A stretch of DNA of 64,000 nt. Origin: Desulfobaculum bizertense DSM 18034 (GTDB lineage Bacteria; Desulfobacterota; Desulfovibrionia; Desulfovibrionales; Desulfovibrionaceae). Positions 15,647-24,479 of this stretch are shown here, piece after piece; the first letter of the stretch is position 1; every line of letters begins with the position of its first letter. A program made the translations under genes and the position numbers. The notes beneath the pieces are model-generated. The model was not told the DNA's origin. It saw only the letters and a program-made list of their open reading frames with translations, and searched no databases. The stretch lies in the NCBI RefSeq assembly GCF_900167065.1, contig NZ_FUYA01000003.1, positions 186,001-250,000 of the forward strand, in the 5' to 3' direction.

Positions 15647-18634
15647 ATGACGACACGCAAAAAGACGGCATCCAATCCTCTGCTCACCCGTATTGCCAAA
15701 GTGTATAGCACCGCACTGCATACCCATCAGGATGAGCAACTTGCCAAGGCCAAGCTCCTTGAATTTGTCCAAAAGGTCCTTCGTAAACTCGGCGCCAGCT
15801 TAACCGCTGAAAAACTTGAACAAAAAGCACAGGGACTCGTCCACCTTGCAATCGAAGAGGCGGAGCGAACCCTTGCGGCCGAAAAATCTCCTTACCTGAA
15901 CACGCTGACAATCGGTGATGGTTCAGAATCGTATACGATCAATTTTTTCCCAGACATCCGTATTCCCAATACGGAGGAAGAAAAATCTCGCTGGCAAGAG
16001 TTCCTTGATCTTCTTGCGCCCAAAACGCGCATAGGAAAAGACCAGAAGACAGATGAAATCGGCATCCAGTTCCGGGACGGCTTCTGGCTTGGCGATCTGA
16101 TCTTCAAGGACGACGTGCTCTCGCTGTCCATCATCCCAAACGTGCATACCATCCGCAAAAATTTTGTGGCGCGAGCGGCACAGGTCGTCAACAGTACCTT
16201 TGCCCATGAGGTCCGCATCCAGGGCGATATGCACATCAACTGCCAGCTCTTGCGCCAGCCTTCGCCCCGCATTGAACTTGAGGGGGAACTCTGGCTCTAT
16301 GGACTCCGCTCCATGCACGATGCCCAGTTCACACTGGACCAGCTCATGGACTGGGGCCTTAGGGCAGGCGGGCACCTCCATATCCGCAGCGATATTTTTG
16401 TCCTGCAAAAAATTGAAGAAAGAGGCGCCGCCACCCGCTGGATTCTGGAAGGCGAGAATATCCTCAGCTGCTACGAATGGACCAGCAGCACATGGCAGTA
16501 TAAAAAACGGGAACGCCTCCGCCCCGAGGCATTTCACCACGTCCATTCGCGGCTGCAACGCCTCTGCCTTGAGCTTGGACTCGGCTCTGATTTCATTGCC
16601 GAAAGTATCTCGCGCACGCCCGAAAACATCGACAAAATCTGCCTGTATCTTGACTTTTGCCGAAGCCAGTCCCTCGCGGAAATTTCCTCAGAATCCCCAG
16701 AACGTCAGGGCACAAACACCATCATTCGCCTGCTGAGCGAACTTCGCCGACTCTTCCTGTCCTCCTACATCAACGAAGCACTCGCCCGCTCCATCATCAA
16801 AGACCTGACCGATGACGACATCAAATCAGCCGTAGCGTTCAGCGCCCTTCCCCGGCGAAAAGTGAGCGAAAAAAAACTCCGGCAAGATTACAACTGGCTC
16901 GTGCGAATGCAGGATGAAGGCTGCGATATTTCCGAAGTCATGCCGAATGGCCTGAGCGCAGGACGCTTTCTGCATGTCACAGTTGAATCCGACGCGGCAA
17001 TGCGCGCCTTGCACCATGCAATGAGCGGCCTGTATGAAAAATTTTCCAGTTTCAAGGACACACACAAGAGCCTCAGCAAGCTCTCGTTCCGCCGTTTTTT
17101 GGAAAAACCTACAGCCTTCCTGAAAATGCTGGAAGCAAGCAGTTCCGAAAAAGACCTTCCAGTGCTCCAGGATATGGAACGGATCTGCCTTGAGCTTGGC
17201 CAGACAGAACGCCGCCAGTTCCTGCGCAAGGTCTCCCAAAACATGCAGGCAGCACATAACGACGATGATAACGCTGCTGATGACAAAGAGCTTCTCAATA
17301 CACTGTTTGCGGTGACGCACTGCGACATCACAGAAATCCCAGTCAACACGCTCCAGCTCCTTGAGCTGCTGTCACCTTTCCTTCATGGAGTTCAGCGCTA
17401 CAGGGTCGAGCTTCTGCTCAAGGCCATGCGAGAAGGGCCGGATGAAGAGTACCCTTTGACTGGCGCGCTCACGGATGTGTATCAAAACCTGACAGGCACA
17501 GAGCTGCTTGATCTTCTGCGGCGACGCTCACTGCTTATGCTGGACATCATCCAGATGTACAACAGCCTGACAGCAAGCCCCACAGCACCAGCGCCACACG
17601 CCAGTTCCGCCAGCAGTCTTTCTGCGGAAACGCTCCTGGCCATGAAAAACAGACTGGAACGCCTCTGCCTCAAGATTGGACTGGGCCGCAGCTTTCTGGA
17701 TGGACATAGCGATGCGCTGGAAAAGAATCTCTTCAAGGTACTGACATATTTTGAAATTTCCCTTGGCCAGCACATCAACAACGAGACAGCTCTTGCAGGA
17801 GAAGAGCTTGAGCTGGTCAAAACAGGGTACCGATCCCTGAGCCTGCTCCACACGGCAGTCAAAACAGGGCAGGAAAGCACAGAGCTCCAGGACGCGCTTG
17901 ACCATATGGACAATGCCTTTTTTGATGCACTGGCACAGGCCTTTGCCCTGCCTCGCACTCCTCTGGGACTCAAAGCATTCCGCCGGGACGTCAAAACACT
18001 CGCCACCCTGCTTTCCCCCTCTCTCAGGCTCACGGACCTTTTTGGCCACAGCGGGCGGCTCCTGCTTTTCCTGAACTCCTGCCTTAGCTCCAAAAAGATG
18101 AAAAAAGCACTCTCGCCATTTCTCAAGCCTGTGTACTTCTCGCTGGAGCAGATTGAGACAGAAAAACAGACTATCGGACTCAATGAACTCCTGCGGCGTC
18201 ATGCCCCGCACCGGGCCGCAGAGCGATACTTTGCCAGTAGCCCACAGGAAGAAGTCGAACAGCTTCTTACAGCTCTCAGAGACATGCTTGATACAGAACC
18301 TGAGGGCATCCTAAATAATCTTGTACAAAGCGCTTCTTCCAAGCCCTGCGCCAAGGAAGTCGAGGATCTGCGCCTTATCAACGCGCTCCAGACCCTCACC
18401 GGACACCCGCTGAACTTCCTGCGCCTTGATGCTCGACAGGCTGGAGTCCTGTTCCTGCTGCTCCTTTCCCGCTTTGGTGCAGAGCAGCTCCGACAACTCT
18501 TTGAGCACGAAAACTTTGACGGCGTGAGTGCAGGACGCATTGCCAAACGCCTGAAAGACGAACTAAACTGGCACTACGCTATAGCATACAAATATAATAT
18601 GCTTTCAACAGTCAGCGAGAAAGCAACAGAATAA
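15647..18634 (+). CDS. Large protein of unknown function (995 residues)
   Basis: I do not recognise a family. The product starts MTTRKKTASNPLL and is rich in Leu and charged residues, apparently mostly helical after residue ~290, with no signal peptide or membrane segment, so it is probably cytoplasmic. Residues 80-285 look more mixed alpha/beta. Two related segments recur: RLQRLCLELGLGSDFI near 298 and RLERLCLKIGLGRSFL near 665, and a shorter DMERICLELG near 505. SAGR motifs follow GLSAGRFL (~436) and GVSAGRIA (~960). A low-complexity Thr/Pro/Ala/Ser linker lies near 640-660. It stands alone with its own terminator. The start is tentative: ATG 15647 has no clear Shine-Dalgarno, and the frame stays open to 15548. 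Confidence 0.75.
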   Translation: MTTRKKTASNPLLTRIAKVYSTALHTHQDEQLAKAKLLEFVQKVLRKLGASLTAEKLEQKAQGLVHLAIEEAERTLAAEKSPYLNTLTIGDGSESYTINFFPDIRIPNTEEEKSRWQEFLDLLAPKTRIGKDQKTDEIGIQFRDGFWLGDLIFKDDVLSLSIIPNVHTIRKNFVARAAQVVNSTFAHEVRIQGDMHINCQLLRQPSPRIELEGELWLYGLRSMHDAQFTLDQLMDWGLRAGGHLHIRSDIFVLQKIEERGAATRWILEGENILSCYEWTSSTWQYKKRERLRPEAFHHVHSRLQRLCLELGLGSDFIAESISRTPENIDKICLYLDFCRSQSLAEISSESPERQGTNTIIRLLSELRRLFLSSYINEALARSIIKDLTDDDIKSAVAFSALPRRKVSEKKLRQDYNWLVRMQDEGCDISEVMPNGLSAGRFLHVTVESDAAMRALHHAMSGLYEKFSSFKDTHKSLSKLSFRRFLEKPTAFLKMLEASSSEKDLPVLQDMERICLELGQTERRQFLRKVSQNMQAAHNDDDNAADDKELLNTLFAVTHCDITEIPVNTLQLLELLSPFLHGVQRYRVELLLKAMREGPDEEYPLTGALTDVYQNLTGTELLDLLRRRSLLMLDIIQMYNSLTASPTAPAPHASSASSLSAETLLAMKNRLERLCLKIGLGRSFLDGHSDALEKNLFKVLTYFEISLGQHINNETALAGEELELVKTGYRSLSLLHTAVKTGQESTELQDALDHMDNAFFDALAQAFALPRTPLGLKAFRRDVKTLATLLSPSLRLTDLFGHSGRLLLFLNSCLSSKKMKKALSPFLKPVYFSLEQIETEKQTIGLNELLRRHAPHRAAERYFASSPQEEVEQLLTALRDMLDTEPEGILNNLVQSASSKPCAKEVEDLRLINALQTLTGHPLNFLRLDARQAGVLFLLLLSRFGAEQLRQLFEHENFDGVSAGRIAKRLKDELNWHYAIAYKYNMLSTVSEKATE

Positions 18635-18654
18635 TCAATCAACAATTTAAAACA

Positions 18655-18684
18655 CGAAAGGGAGTATACTGCTCCCCTTTTTTT
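18655..18684 (+). terminator. Terminator after the 995-residue protein gene
   Basis: GGGAG (18660-18664) pairs with CTCCC about 8 bp later, extended by flanking A/T pairs, and is followed by a run of seven T. Confidence 0.8.
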
Positions 18685-18810
18685 GTGGGAAATCGTATGC
18701 AAAAGCTTGCGTGAGAACACGCCCTTGCCATGCTTTCATATTGAATTTTGCCCCAGACTCCTGCACAGTATACAAGTAAGAAAAGGGATATACTTGGCTC
18801 CGGAGGGGAC

Positions 18811-19170
18811 ATGCTCAAAATTCAGGACATCGAAAGTGTTATCGACGCGATGATTCCCGCAATACACAACGCGACCATATCGTTTCACCCACAGGAGGAG
18901 GCAGAAGAAAGCTGGTGGGTTCTTATCTGTGGAGCCTGCGTTGACGAAGACTGCGAAGAAGAACGCGCCGAAGCCCGGGCTGAACTCGAGCAAAAGGTGG
19001 CCGAGGCAAAAGTAGAGTTGTATGATTTCATCTGGATTTGGGATAAAAATGGCACTGCACAGCTGATTCATTCCCGACACTCCAGTAAAAAAAGCGCCGA
19101 AATTCAGGCTCATGAACTCAGCGCAAAGGGTCTCAGTGTTCGGATAATGCCCTGTTTCTGTACGACATAA
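18811..19170 (+). CDS. Small acidic hypothetical protein
   Basis: A 119-residue acidic protein starting MLKIQDIESVIDAM. It has a cysteine pair in ICGACVDEDCEEE (about residues 39-51), a strongly charged helix (EERAEARAELEQKVAEAKVELYDF) and a C-terminal CFC. No family is recognised. ATG 18811 follows CGGAGGGG, a strong site, although the frame extends to 18748. It ends 25 bp before the ClC gene on the same strand, so the two may be co-transcribed. Confidence 0.65.
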   Translation: MLKIQDIESVIDAMIPAIHNATISFHPQEEAEESWWVLICGACVDEDCEEERAEARAELEQKVAEAKVELYDFIWIWDKNGTAQLIHSRHSSKKSAEIQAHELSAKGLSVRIMPCFCTT

Positions 19171-19195
19171 CACGCAGCAAGGAGAGGCCGCGCCT

Positions 19196-20962
19196 ATGAA
19201 CGAACTGCTCCGCCCATGCCGCAATGTTTTCGTGACCTTTCGCAAAATCTGCCTCGACAGGCGCGTTTTTAATCTTTTTCTCGCCATCGCCATCGGAACA
19301 CTTTCCGGGCTTGGCGCAGTCCTGTTTCACCACATCCTCCAGGGTGCACAATACGCTTTCTATCAAGAATCCGGAGACATCCTGGGCTTTTATGGCGGCC
19401 TTGCCCGCTGGAAACTTTTCCTCCTCCCGGCCCTTGGCGGCCTAATCGTTGGCATCATTGTCCGCTATGGCGCATCCGAGGCCAAGGGGCATGGCGTTCC
19501 AGAAGTTATGTCAGCCCTCACCCTGAAAGGTGGACGTATCAGAAAACGGGTTGCACTGGTCAAAATCATTGCCTCTGCCGTGTGCATTGGCTCTGGTGGC
19601 TCGTCAGGGCGCGAAGGGCCAATGGTTCAGATCGGCTCAAGCGTTGGGTCGACCCTTGGACAACTCTTCCGGGTTCCGGTCATGGAGCAGCGCACTATGG
19701 TTGGCTGTGGCGCAGCCGCAGGCATTGCCGCAACCTTCAATGCCCCAATCGCAGGCACACTCTTTGCGCTCGAAATTCTCGTTGGCGATTTTGGGCTGAG
19801 TTCCTTTAGCCCGGTGGTGCTCTCCTCTGTCACCGCAACGGCCATATCCCGCGCATACTGGGGCGACCTGCCAACATTCAATCTCCCACTCTACGAAATC
19901 CATTCCTTTTGGGAATACGGCATCTATCCGTTCCTTGGCATACTGGCCGGACTTGCCGCAGTGCTCTTTATTTCCGTGCTCTATGCGTCCGAAGACTTTT
20001 TTGAGCGGCTTGCTCTGCCGGACTGGACAAAGCCCGGTCTTGGCGGCCTGCTTCTGGGAAGCGTACTTTTTTTCTTCCCCCATGTTTTTGGCGTGGGATA
20101 CGGGAGCATGAACCTTGCCCTGCACGGACGGCTCCCCGGCCTCATGCTGCTTGCCCTTGTCTTTGCCAAGGTTATTGCCACCTCATGCACGCTCGGTTCT
20201 GGCGGCTCTGGCGGCATCTTTGCCCCTTCGCTTTTTATTGGAGCCATGACTGGCGGCTTCTTTGGCTGGCTCGCCATGCTGCTGTTCCCCGGCTACGTTG
20301 CCCCTTCCGGAGCCTACGCCCTTGTCGGCATGGGAGCAGTCGTCGCAGGCACAACACAGGCACCAATCACCGCAATTCTCATTCTTTTTGAAATGACAGG
20401 TGACTATAAAATCATCCTGCCCATGATGATCACCTGCATTATTGCCACGCTCACGGCTTCGGCCATCAAATCCGGTTCCATCTATACCCTCAAGCTCAAA
20501 AAACGCGGCATAGACATATCCGGAGGCCTTGAACAGAATATCCTGCGTACCCTGCGCGTCGGATCATTCATGTACAAAGGCCCTGCTACCATCCCGGAAG
20601 ACATGCTTCTCATCGACATTATTCAGACCTTCCGCTCTGATGATGCCTCGTACCTGCATGTGCTTGATGACAAGGGTCTGCTTGCTGGCATCATTTCCTT
20701 CCGGGATATTCGCCCCTACATGAACGAAGAATGCTTTGGCAAAGGCACCACAGCCGGAAAAATCTGTACCAAAGCTCCAGTTACGGTGACCCCGCAGGAC
20801 AGCATCCAGAGCGCGCTTGCCATCATGGGGCAGCACGGAATTTCACAGCTCCCAGTGGTGGAGTCAGGAGGGACTCGCCGACTGCTTGGAACGCTTCCGC
20901 AACGTGATGTTCTGGCGGCCTATGACAAGGCAGTGCTCAAGCGTGAAATTCAGGAATCATAA
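19196..20962 (+). CDS. ClC-family chloride channel/transporter with C-terminal CBS pair
   Basis: ClC proteins move Cl- through the membrane as channels or Cl-/H+ antiporters. The 588-residue product has the ClC core (about residues 20-430) with GSGGSSGREGPMVQIG near 125-140 (selectivity-filter GREGP), GSGGSGGIFAPSLFIGA near 332-348, and a run of membrane helices. Two CBS domains follow (about 455-580; ITVTPQDSIQSALAIMGQHGISQLPVV type), usually nucleotide-binding regulators. ATG 19196 follows AAGGAGAG. Whether it acts as channel or exchanger cannot be fixed from what I aligned. A solute-binding protein gene follows 46 bp later. Confidence 0.93.
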   Translation: MNELLRPCRNVFVTFRKICLDRRVFNLFLAIAIGTLSGLGAVLFHHILQGAQYAFYQESGDILGFYGGLARWKLFLLPALGGLIVGIIVRYGASEAKGHGVPEVMSALTLKGGRIRKRVALVKIIASAVCIGSGGSSGREGPMVQIGSSVGSTLGQLFRVPVMEQRTMVGCGAAAGIAATFNAPIAGTLFALEILVGDFGLSSFSPVVLSSVTATAISRAYWGDLPTFNLPLYEIHSFWEYGIYPFLGILAGLAAVLFISVLYASEDFFERLALPDWTKPGLGGLLLGSVLFFFPHVFGVGYGSMNLALHGRLPGLMLLALVFAKVIATSCTLGSGGSGGIFAPSLFIGAMTGGFFGWLAMLLFPGYVAPSGAYALVGMGAVVAGTTQAPITAILILFEMTGDYKIILPMMITCIIATLTASAIKSGSIYTLKLKKRGIDISGGLEQNILRTLRVGSFMYKGPATIPEDMLLIDIIQTFRSDDASYLHVLDDKGLLAGIISFRDIRPYMNEECFGKGTTAGKICTKAPVTVTPQDSIQSALAIMGQHGISQLPVVESGGTRRLLGTLPQRDVLAAYDKAVLKREIQES

Positions 20963-21008
20963 GCAAACAGGGCTTGCCAGCACAGGCCCACTGCTTCATG
21001 CTACCCGC

Positions 21009-21890
21009 ATGGTACAACGATATTCTTTTCATTCCTGCGCCTGCTCCATTCTGCTGGCCTGCGTCCTGCTGCTGGGGCTGTGCTGCTCCGGCAATGCAGC
21101 AGGCAAGCTTGACGAACTGGCCCAGCGCGGCGAGCTGGTCTGTGGCGTACGGAGCACAGTTTACCCCTTTGGTTTTATTAATCCGCGCACCAACGACCTT
21201 GAAGGTTTTGACGTTGATCTGGGCAAAGCGATTGCCGCCGACCTCGGACTCCGTGCGCGCTTTATGGCTGTCTCCTCACTGGAGCGCATCCCTGCGCTTT
21301 TGCGCGGCGACATTGATCTCATCGTTGCGGCCATGACTCACCAGTTTGACCGGGAATCCCAGATTGATTTTTCGCTGACCTACTTCATGGACGGCCAGCG
21401 CCTGCTGGTCCGCAACGGTCAAGGCATCAGGAGCATTTCTGACCTTGCAGGCAAAACCGTTGGCGTGACCCAAGGCTCCACAGCAGAAAAAAACCTTTCC
21501 GCTATTCAGCCCAACTGTCATATCCGGGAATTCCCGAACTACATTGCCTCGTTTCTGGCGCTCAAAAAGGGCCTAATCTCAGCAGTCAGCACCGACTCGA
21601 CAATCCTTTTGGGGCTGAAGGCCGCCGATCCTAATCCCTATCTCTGGGACATTGTGGGGGCCTACATGTCGGATGAGCCATACGCCATTGGCCTGCCTCA
21701 AAACGATTCTGCATACCGGGACAGAATAAACTATGCATTATCAAGGATATGGCTTCGCGGCGAATACATGGAGATCTATAACCGCTGGTTTGGCGCAGGG
21801 ACACCGACGTATCTTCCAACAGACTGGAAAATGGAAATCTGGCCGGGGCAGCTCAAAAATGCCGACAGCAAGGGGACTCTGAGACCATAG
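21009..21890 (+). CDS. Periplasmic amino-acid-type solute-binding protein (SBP_bac_3)
   Basis: A 293-residue secreted protein with a signal peptide (hydrophobic CSILLACVLLLGLCC, cleavage near GNAAG) and a bacterial solute-binding family 3 fold: LVCGVRSTVYPFGFIN, LEGFDVDLGKAIAADLG, LLRGDIDLIVAAMT and LAGKTVGVTQGSTAE. Such proteins usually feed polar amino-acid ABC transporters, but no permease or ATPase gene is adjacent, so it is an orphan. A Cys pair in the signal region (LGLCCSGN) could mean a lipoprotein, though the lipobox is not ideal. The start is uncertain: ATG 21009 gives a good signal peptide but no clear ribosome site. Confidence 0.82.
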   Translation: MVQRYSFHSCACSILLACVLLLGLCCSGNAAGKLDELAQRGELVCGVRSTVYPFGFINPRTNDLEGFDVDLGKAIAADLGLRARFMAVSSLERIPALLRGDIDLIVAAMTHQFDRESQIDFSLTYFMDGQRLLVRNGQGIRSISDLAGKTVGVTQGSTAEKNLSAIQPNCHIREFPNYIASFLALKKGLISAVSTDSTILLGLKAADPNPYLWDIVGAYMSDEPYAIGLPQNDSAYRDRINYALSRIWLRGEYMEIYNRWFGAGTPTYLPTDWKMEIWPGQLKNADSKGTLRP

Positions 21891-21926
21891 GTCCTTTTTT
21901 TCCCAATTGCCCTTTCTCTCGTTCAC

Positions 21927-21961
21927 AAGAGTCCGGTATGTATGGTACTCTTTTTTCTACA
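21927..21961 (+). terminator. Candidate terminator after the solute-binding protein gene
   Basis: AAGAGT (21927-21932) can pair with ACTCTT before a run of T at about 21950-21956. The stem is short (about 6 bp with weak extension). Confidence 0.5.
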
Positions 21962-22037
21962 ATAAAAATGCATCTGCTCGTCACGACGTGAATCAGTTCT
22001 TCACCGTTTATTCTCATTTTTAAAAAAGCGGTAAATT

Positions 22038-22172
22038 ATGATTGCTGAGTGTTCACTCCCGAGATACAAAGAACAAAGTTTTTACGAAAATTACAAATCT
22101 GTTCTTTTCCATGCCGCATTTCAGGAGAGCGTCTCTTTCCAAGATGAGCATCTAATGCATTGGCATTACTGA
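22038..22172 (+). CDS. Possible 44-residue leader peptide upstream of korDABC
   Basis: A short frame (ATG 22038, TGA 22170-22172) encoding MIAECSLPRYKEQ... and ending ...EHLMHWHY. Its stop codon touches the left arm of the terminator hairpin described next, a layout seen in ribosome-controlled attenuators. The Shine-Dalgarno is weak (AGCGGT), and a 45-codon frame occurs by chance fairly often, so this is tentative. No known homologue comes to mind. Confidence 0.25.
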   Translation: MIAECSLPRYKEQSFYENYKSVLFHAAFQESVSFQDEHLMHWHY

Positions 22173-22202
22173 GCCAACCTCGTTTTGACGGTTGGCTTTT
22201 TT
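22172..22202 (+). terminator. Rho-independent terminator 40 bp ahead of korD
   Basis: AGCCAACC (22172-22179) pairs perfectly with GGTTGGCT (22190-22197), followed by six T. It lies in the leader of the kor operon with only about 40 bp to the korD start, so transcription of kor must read through it or begin in or after it. Confidence 0.85.
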
Positions 22203-22241
22203 GCGTTTTTGTAATTTCTTACCGCAACAGAGAGAAAGGAA

Positions 22242-22505
22242 ATGGCCAAACCCAAGAAAGGACAAACTACCATCACCGTGTACCCCGACTGGTGCAAGGC
22301 ATGTGGGCTGTGTGTCGCATTCTGTCCCGGAAAGGTGCTTGAGCTCGACACCGTTGCTGGATGTGCTCGAGTGGTGCGGGAAGAGGAATGTATCAACTGT
22401 GGCTTTTGCGAGCTGCACTGCCCAGACTTCGCAATCGTTGTGACGCCCAAAGCACACGCTGCTGAACAGAACGCGCCCAAAAAAGAGGCAGGAGGCAGTC
22501 AATGA
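22242..22505 (+). CDS. korD: 2-oxoacid:ferredoxin oxidoreductase delta subunit, 2[4Fe-4S] ferredoxin
   Basis: An 87-residue electron-transfer subunit with two [4Fe-4S] motifs, CKACGLCVAFCP near residues 15-26 and CINCGFCELHCP near 49-60. It passes electrons from the TPP subunit to external ferredoxin. ATG 22242 follows AGAAAGGAA. It is the first gene of korDABC and overlaps korA by four bases (ATGA). Gene order and subunit sizes match the four-subunit 2-oxoglutarate:ferredoxin oxidoreductases, but the substrate could be another 2-oxoacid. Confidence 0.88.
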   Translation: MAKPKKGQTTITVYPDWCKACGLCVAFCPGKVLELDTVAGCARVVREEECINCGFCELHCPDFAIVVTPKAHAAEQNAPKKEAGGSQ

Positions 22506-23647
22506 CCCAGATTACCCGCTCAAAGGAAATTTTTGCTCTTGGAGCAGAAGCCGTTGTCGAGGGGGCACTCCTCGCAGGGTGCAGTTTTTATGGTGGCTAC
22601 CCCATCACTCCGTCTTCGGAAATCATGGAAGGCATGTCTGCCCGTCTGCCAAAGAGTCCAGACGGTGTTTTCATGCAGATGGAAGACGAAATTGCGAGCA
22701 TGGGCGCTGTAATTGGGGCATCCCTTGCCGGGCGCAAAGCCATGACCGCAACCTCTGGACCGGGTTTCTCACTCATGCAGGAATTTATTGGCTATGCCTG
22801 CATGACAGAAGTTCCACTGGTTTTGGTCAACGTTATGCGCGCAGGCCCGAGCACCGGACTCCCGACCAGCCCGGCTCAGGGCGACGTGCAGCAGGCTCGC
22901 TGGGGCACGCATGGCGATCACGCCATCATCGTCCTTTCTGCCTCAGACGTGCAGTCCTGCCTCGAAATGACCGTCAAAGCCTTTAACTTTGCCGAGCGAT
23001 TCCGTACTCCTGTTATCCTGCTCCTCGACGAAATCACCGCTCACACTCGCGAAAAAATCACCATTCCCGGTCCCGGCGAAATCGAAATCATGTCTCGCGT
23101 ACGGCCCTCCATGCCGCCTGAATGGTACAAGGCGTTTGAAGAAACCACTCGTGGCGTTCCGCCCATGCCTCCCATTGGCTCCGGCTATCGCTACCACGTC
23201 ACCGGTCTGACTCACGACGACAAAGGCTTCCCGACTTCAAAACCATCGGAAGTGGTCAAGGCCATTGACCGCCAGTTCCGCAAAATTGACCAATTCTTTT
23301 ATGAGATATCCATCACGGAAGAATTCATGTGTGACGATGCAGACACCCTTGTCGTGGCTTACGGCAGTGTTGCCCGCTCCGCACATCTTGCCGTGACCAA
23401 GGCTCGTGAAGCTGGCGTCAAAGCTGGTCTGCTGACTCTGGAAACCCTCTTCCCCTTCCCCCGAACGGCTCTGGAAAGCCTCCTGCGAAACTGCAAGCAG
23501 ATCATCGTTCCAGAAATGAACATGGGCCAAATATCCCGCGAGGTAAAACGCGTGAACGAGGGACGCGCCATTGTGCAGACCATCAACCGCATTGACGGGC
23601 GCATCATCACTCCCCAGCAAATCTTTGACATTCTGAGGAAGGGTTAG
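22502..23647 (+). CDS. korA: 2-oxoacid:ferredoxin oxidoreductase alpha subunit
   Basis: The 381-residue alpha subunit of a TPP-dependent 2-oxoacid oxidoreductase. It shows the pyrimidine-binding-domain start EGALLAGCSFYGGYPITPSSEIME, then EDEIASMGAVIGASLAGRKAMTATSGPG and GLPTSPAQGDVQQARWG, and a C-terminal transketolase-like domain (about 260-375; LVVAYGSVARSAHLAV). With the beta subunit it decarboxylates a 2-oxoacid (probably 2-oxoglutarate) to its acyl-CoA and reduces ferredoxin in the cytoplasm, serving an incomplete or reductive TCA route and biosynthesis. It overlaps korD by ATGA. Confidence 0.9.
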   Translation: MTQITRSKEIFALGAEAVVEGALLAGCSFYGGYPITPSSEIMEGMSARLPKSPDGVFMQMEDEIASMGAVIGASLAGRKAMTATSGPGFSLMQEFIGYACMTEVPLVLVNVMRAGPSTGLPTSPAQGDVQQARWGTHGDHAIIVLSASDVQSCLEMTVKAFNFAERFRTPVILLLDEITAHTREKITIPGPGEIEIMSRVRPSMPPEWYKAFEETTRGVPPMPPIGSGYRYHVTGLTHDDKGFPTSKPSEVVKAIDRQFRKIDQFFYEISITEEFMCDDADTLVVAYGSVARSAHLAVTKAREAGVKAGLLTLETLFPFPRTALESLLRNCKQIIVPEMNMGQISREVKRVNEGRAIVQTINRIDGRIITPQQIFDILRKG

Positions 23648-23649
23648 CC

Positions 23650-24477
23650 ATGTCAGAAATTACCCAACTCATTCATCACTACCTGCGGCACGACAAAAAG
23701 TTCCCCCATGTGTACTGCCCGGGCTGTGGGCATGGCATCGCCCTTGGCTCACTCATCCGCAGTGTTCACGGGCTGGAAATTCCCAAAGACGACGTCACCA
23801 TTGTTGCCGGTATTGGCTGCTCTGGCCGCATGGCCGTCTATGTCGACTTCAACACGGTGCATGCCGTACACGGCCGCGCCATCCCCATCGCCTCCGGCAT
23901 AAAGATGTGCAACCCCAAGCAGCATGTCATTGTCATCACGGGTGACGGTGATGCCATGTCCATTGGTGGCAACCACTTCATACATGCCGCGCGCCGCAAC
24001 ATCGGCCTGACGGTCCTCGTTCTGAACAACGCCATTTACGGCATGACAGGTGGCCAGTGTTCAGCCACAACCCCACAGGCAAGCTGGACCAGCACCTCCC
24101 CATATGGCTCCCTCGAAGAGCCTCTCGACATCGTCAACATGGCTTCCGCTGCTGGCGCAAACTATGTGGCGCGTGGAACTGTTTTCCACGTCAAAGCTCT
24201 CGACAAAATGATTACAGAAGCCATTCAGCATCCCGGCCTGAGCGTTGTTGAAGTGCTTACCCCGTGTCACACTCAGTATGGCCGCAAAAATTCGTACAAG
24301 ACCCCCATTGCGATGTATGAATGGCTCAAGAAAAACGCCATCAGCAAGGAGCGCTACGAGGCCCTTGACCCCGAAAAAGCCAAAGAAAAAATCCCGACAG
24401 GCGTTTTTTGTGAGCACGGCAAACCCTCCTATGAAGAACGCTATCAAGAACTTCGAAAGAACCTTGCGAGGTCATAA
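23650..24477 (+). CDS. korB: 2-oxoacid:ferredoxin oxidoreductase beta subunit (TPP-binding)
   Basis: The 275-residue beta subunit binds TPP and a [4Fe-4S] cluster. Visible motifs are YCPGCGHG near residues 22-29 (cluster cysteines), GIGCSGRM (third cysteine) and the TPP motif GDGDAMSIGGNHFIHAARRN near 98-117 with NNAIYGMTGGQ near 126-136. It starts 3 bp after the korA stop. The YGMTGGQ and CSATTP stretches are shared by 2-oxoglutarate and 2-oxoisovalerate types, so substrate stays inferred. Confidence 0.92.
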   Translation: MSEITQLIHHYLRHDKKFPHVYCPGCGHGIALGSLIRSVHGLEIPKDDVTIVAGIGCSGRMAVYVDFNTVHAVHGRAIPIASGIKMCNPKQHVIVITGDGDAMSIGGNHFIHAARRNIGLTVLVLNNAIYGMTGGQCSATTPQASWTSTSPYGSLEEPLDIVNMASAAGANYVARGTVFHVKALDKMITEAIQHPGLSVVEVLTPCHTQYGRKNSYKTPIAMYEWLKKNAISKERYEALDPEKAKEKIPTGVFCEHGKPSYEERYQELRKNLARS

Positions 24478-24479
24478 GC

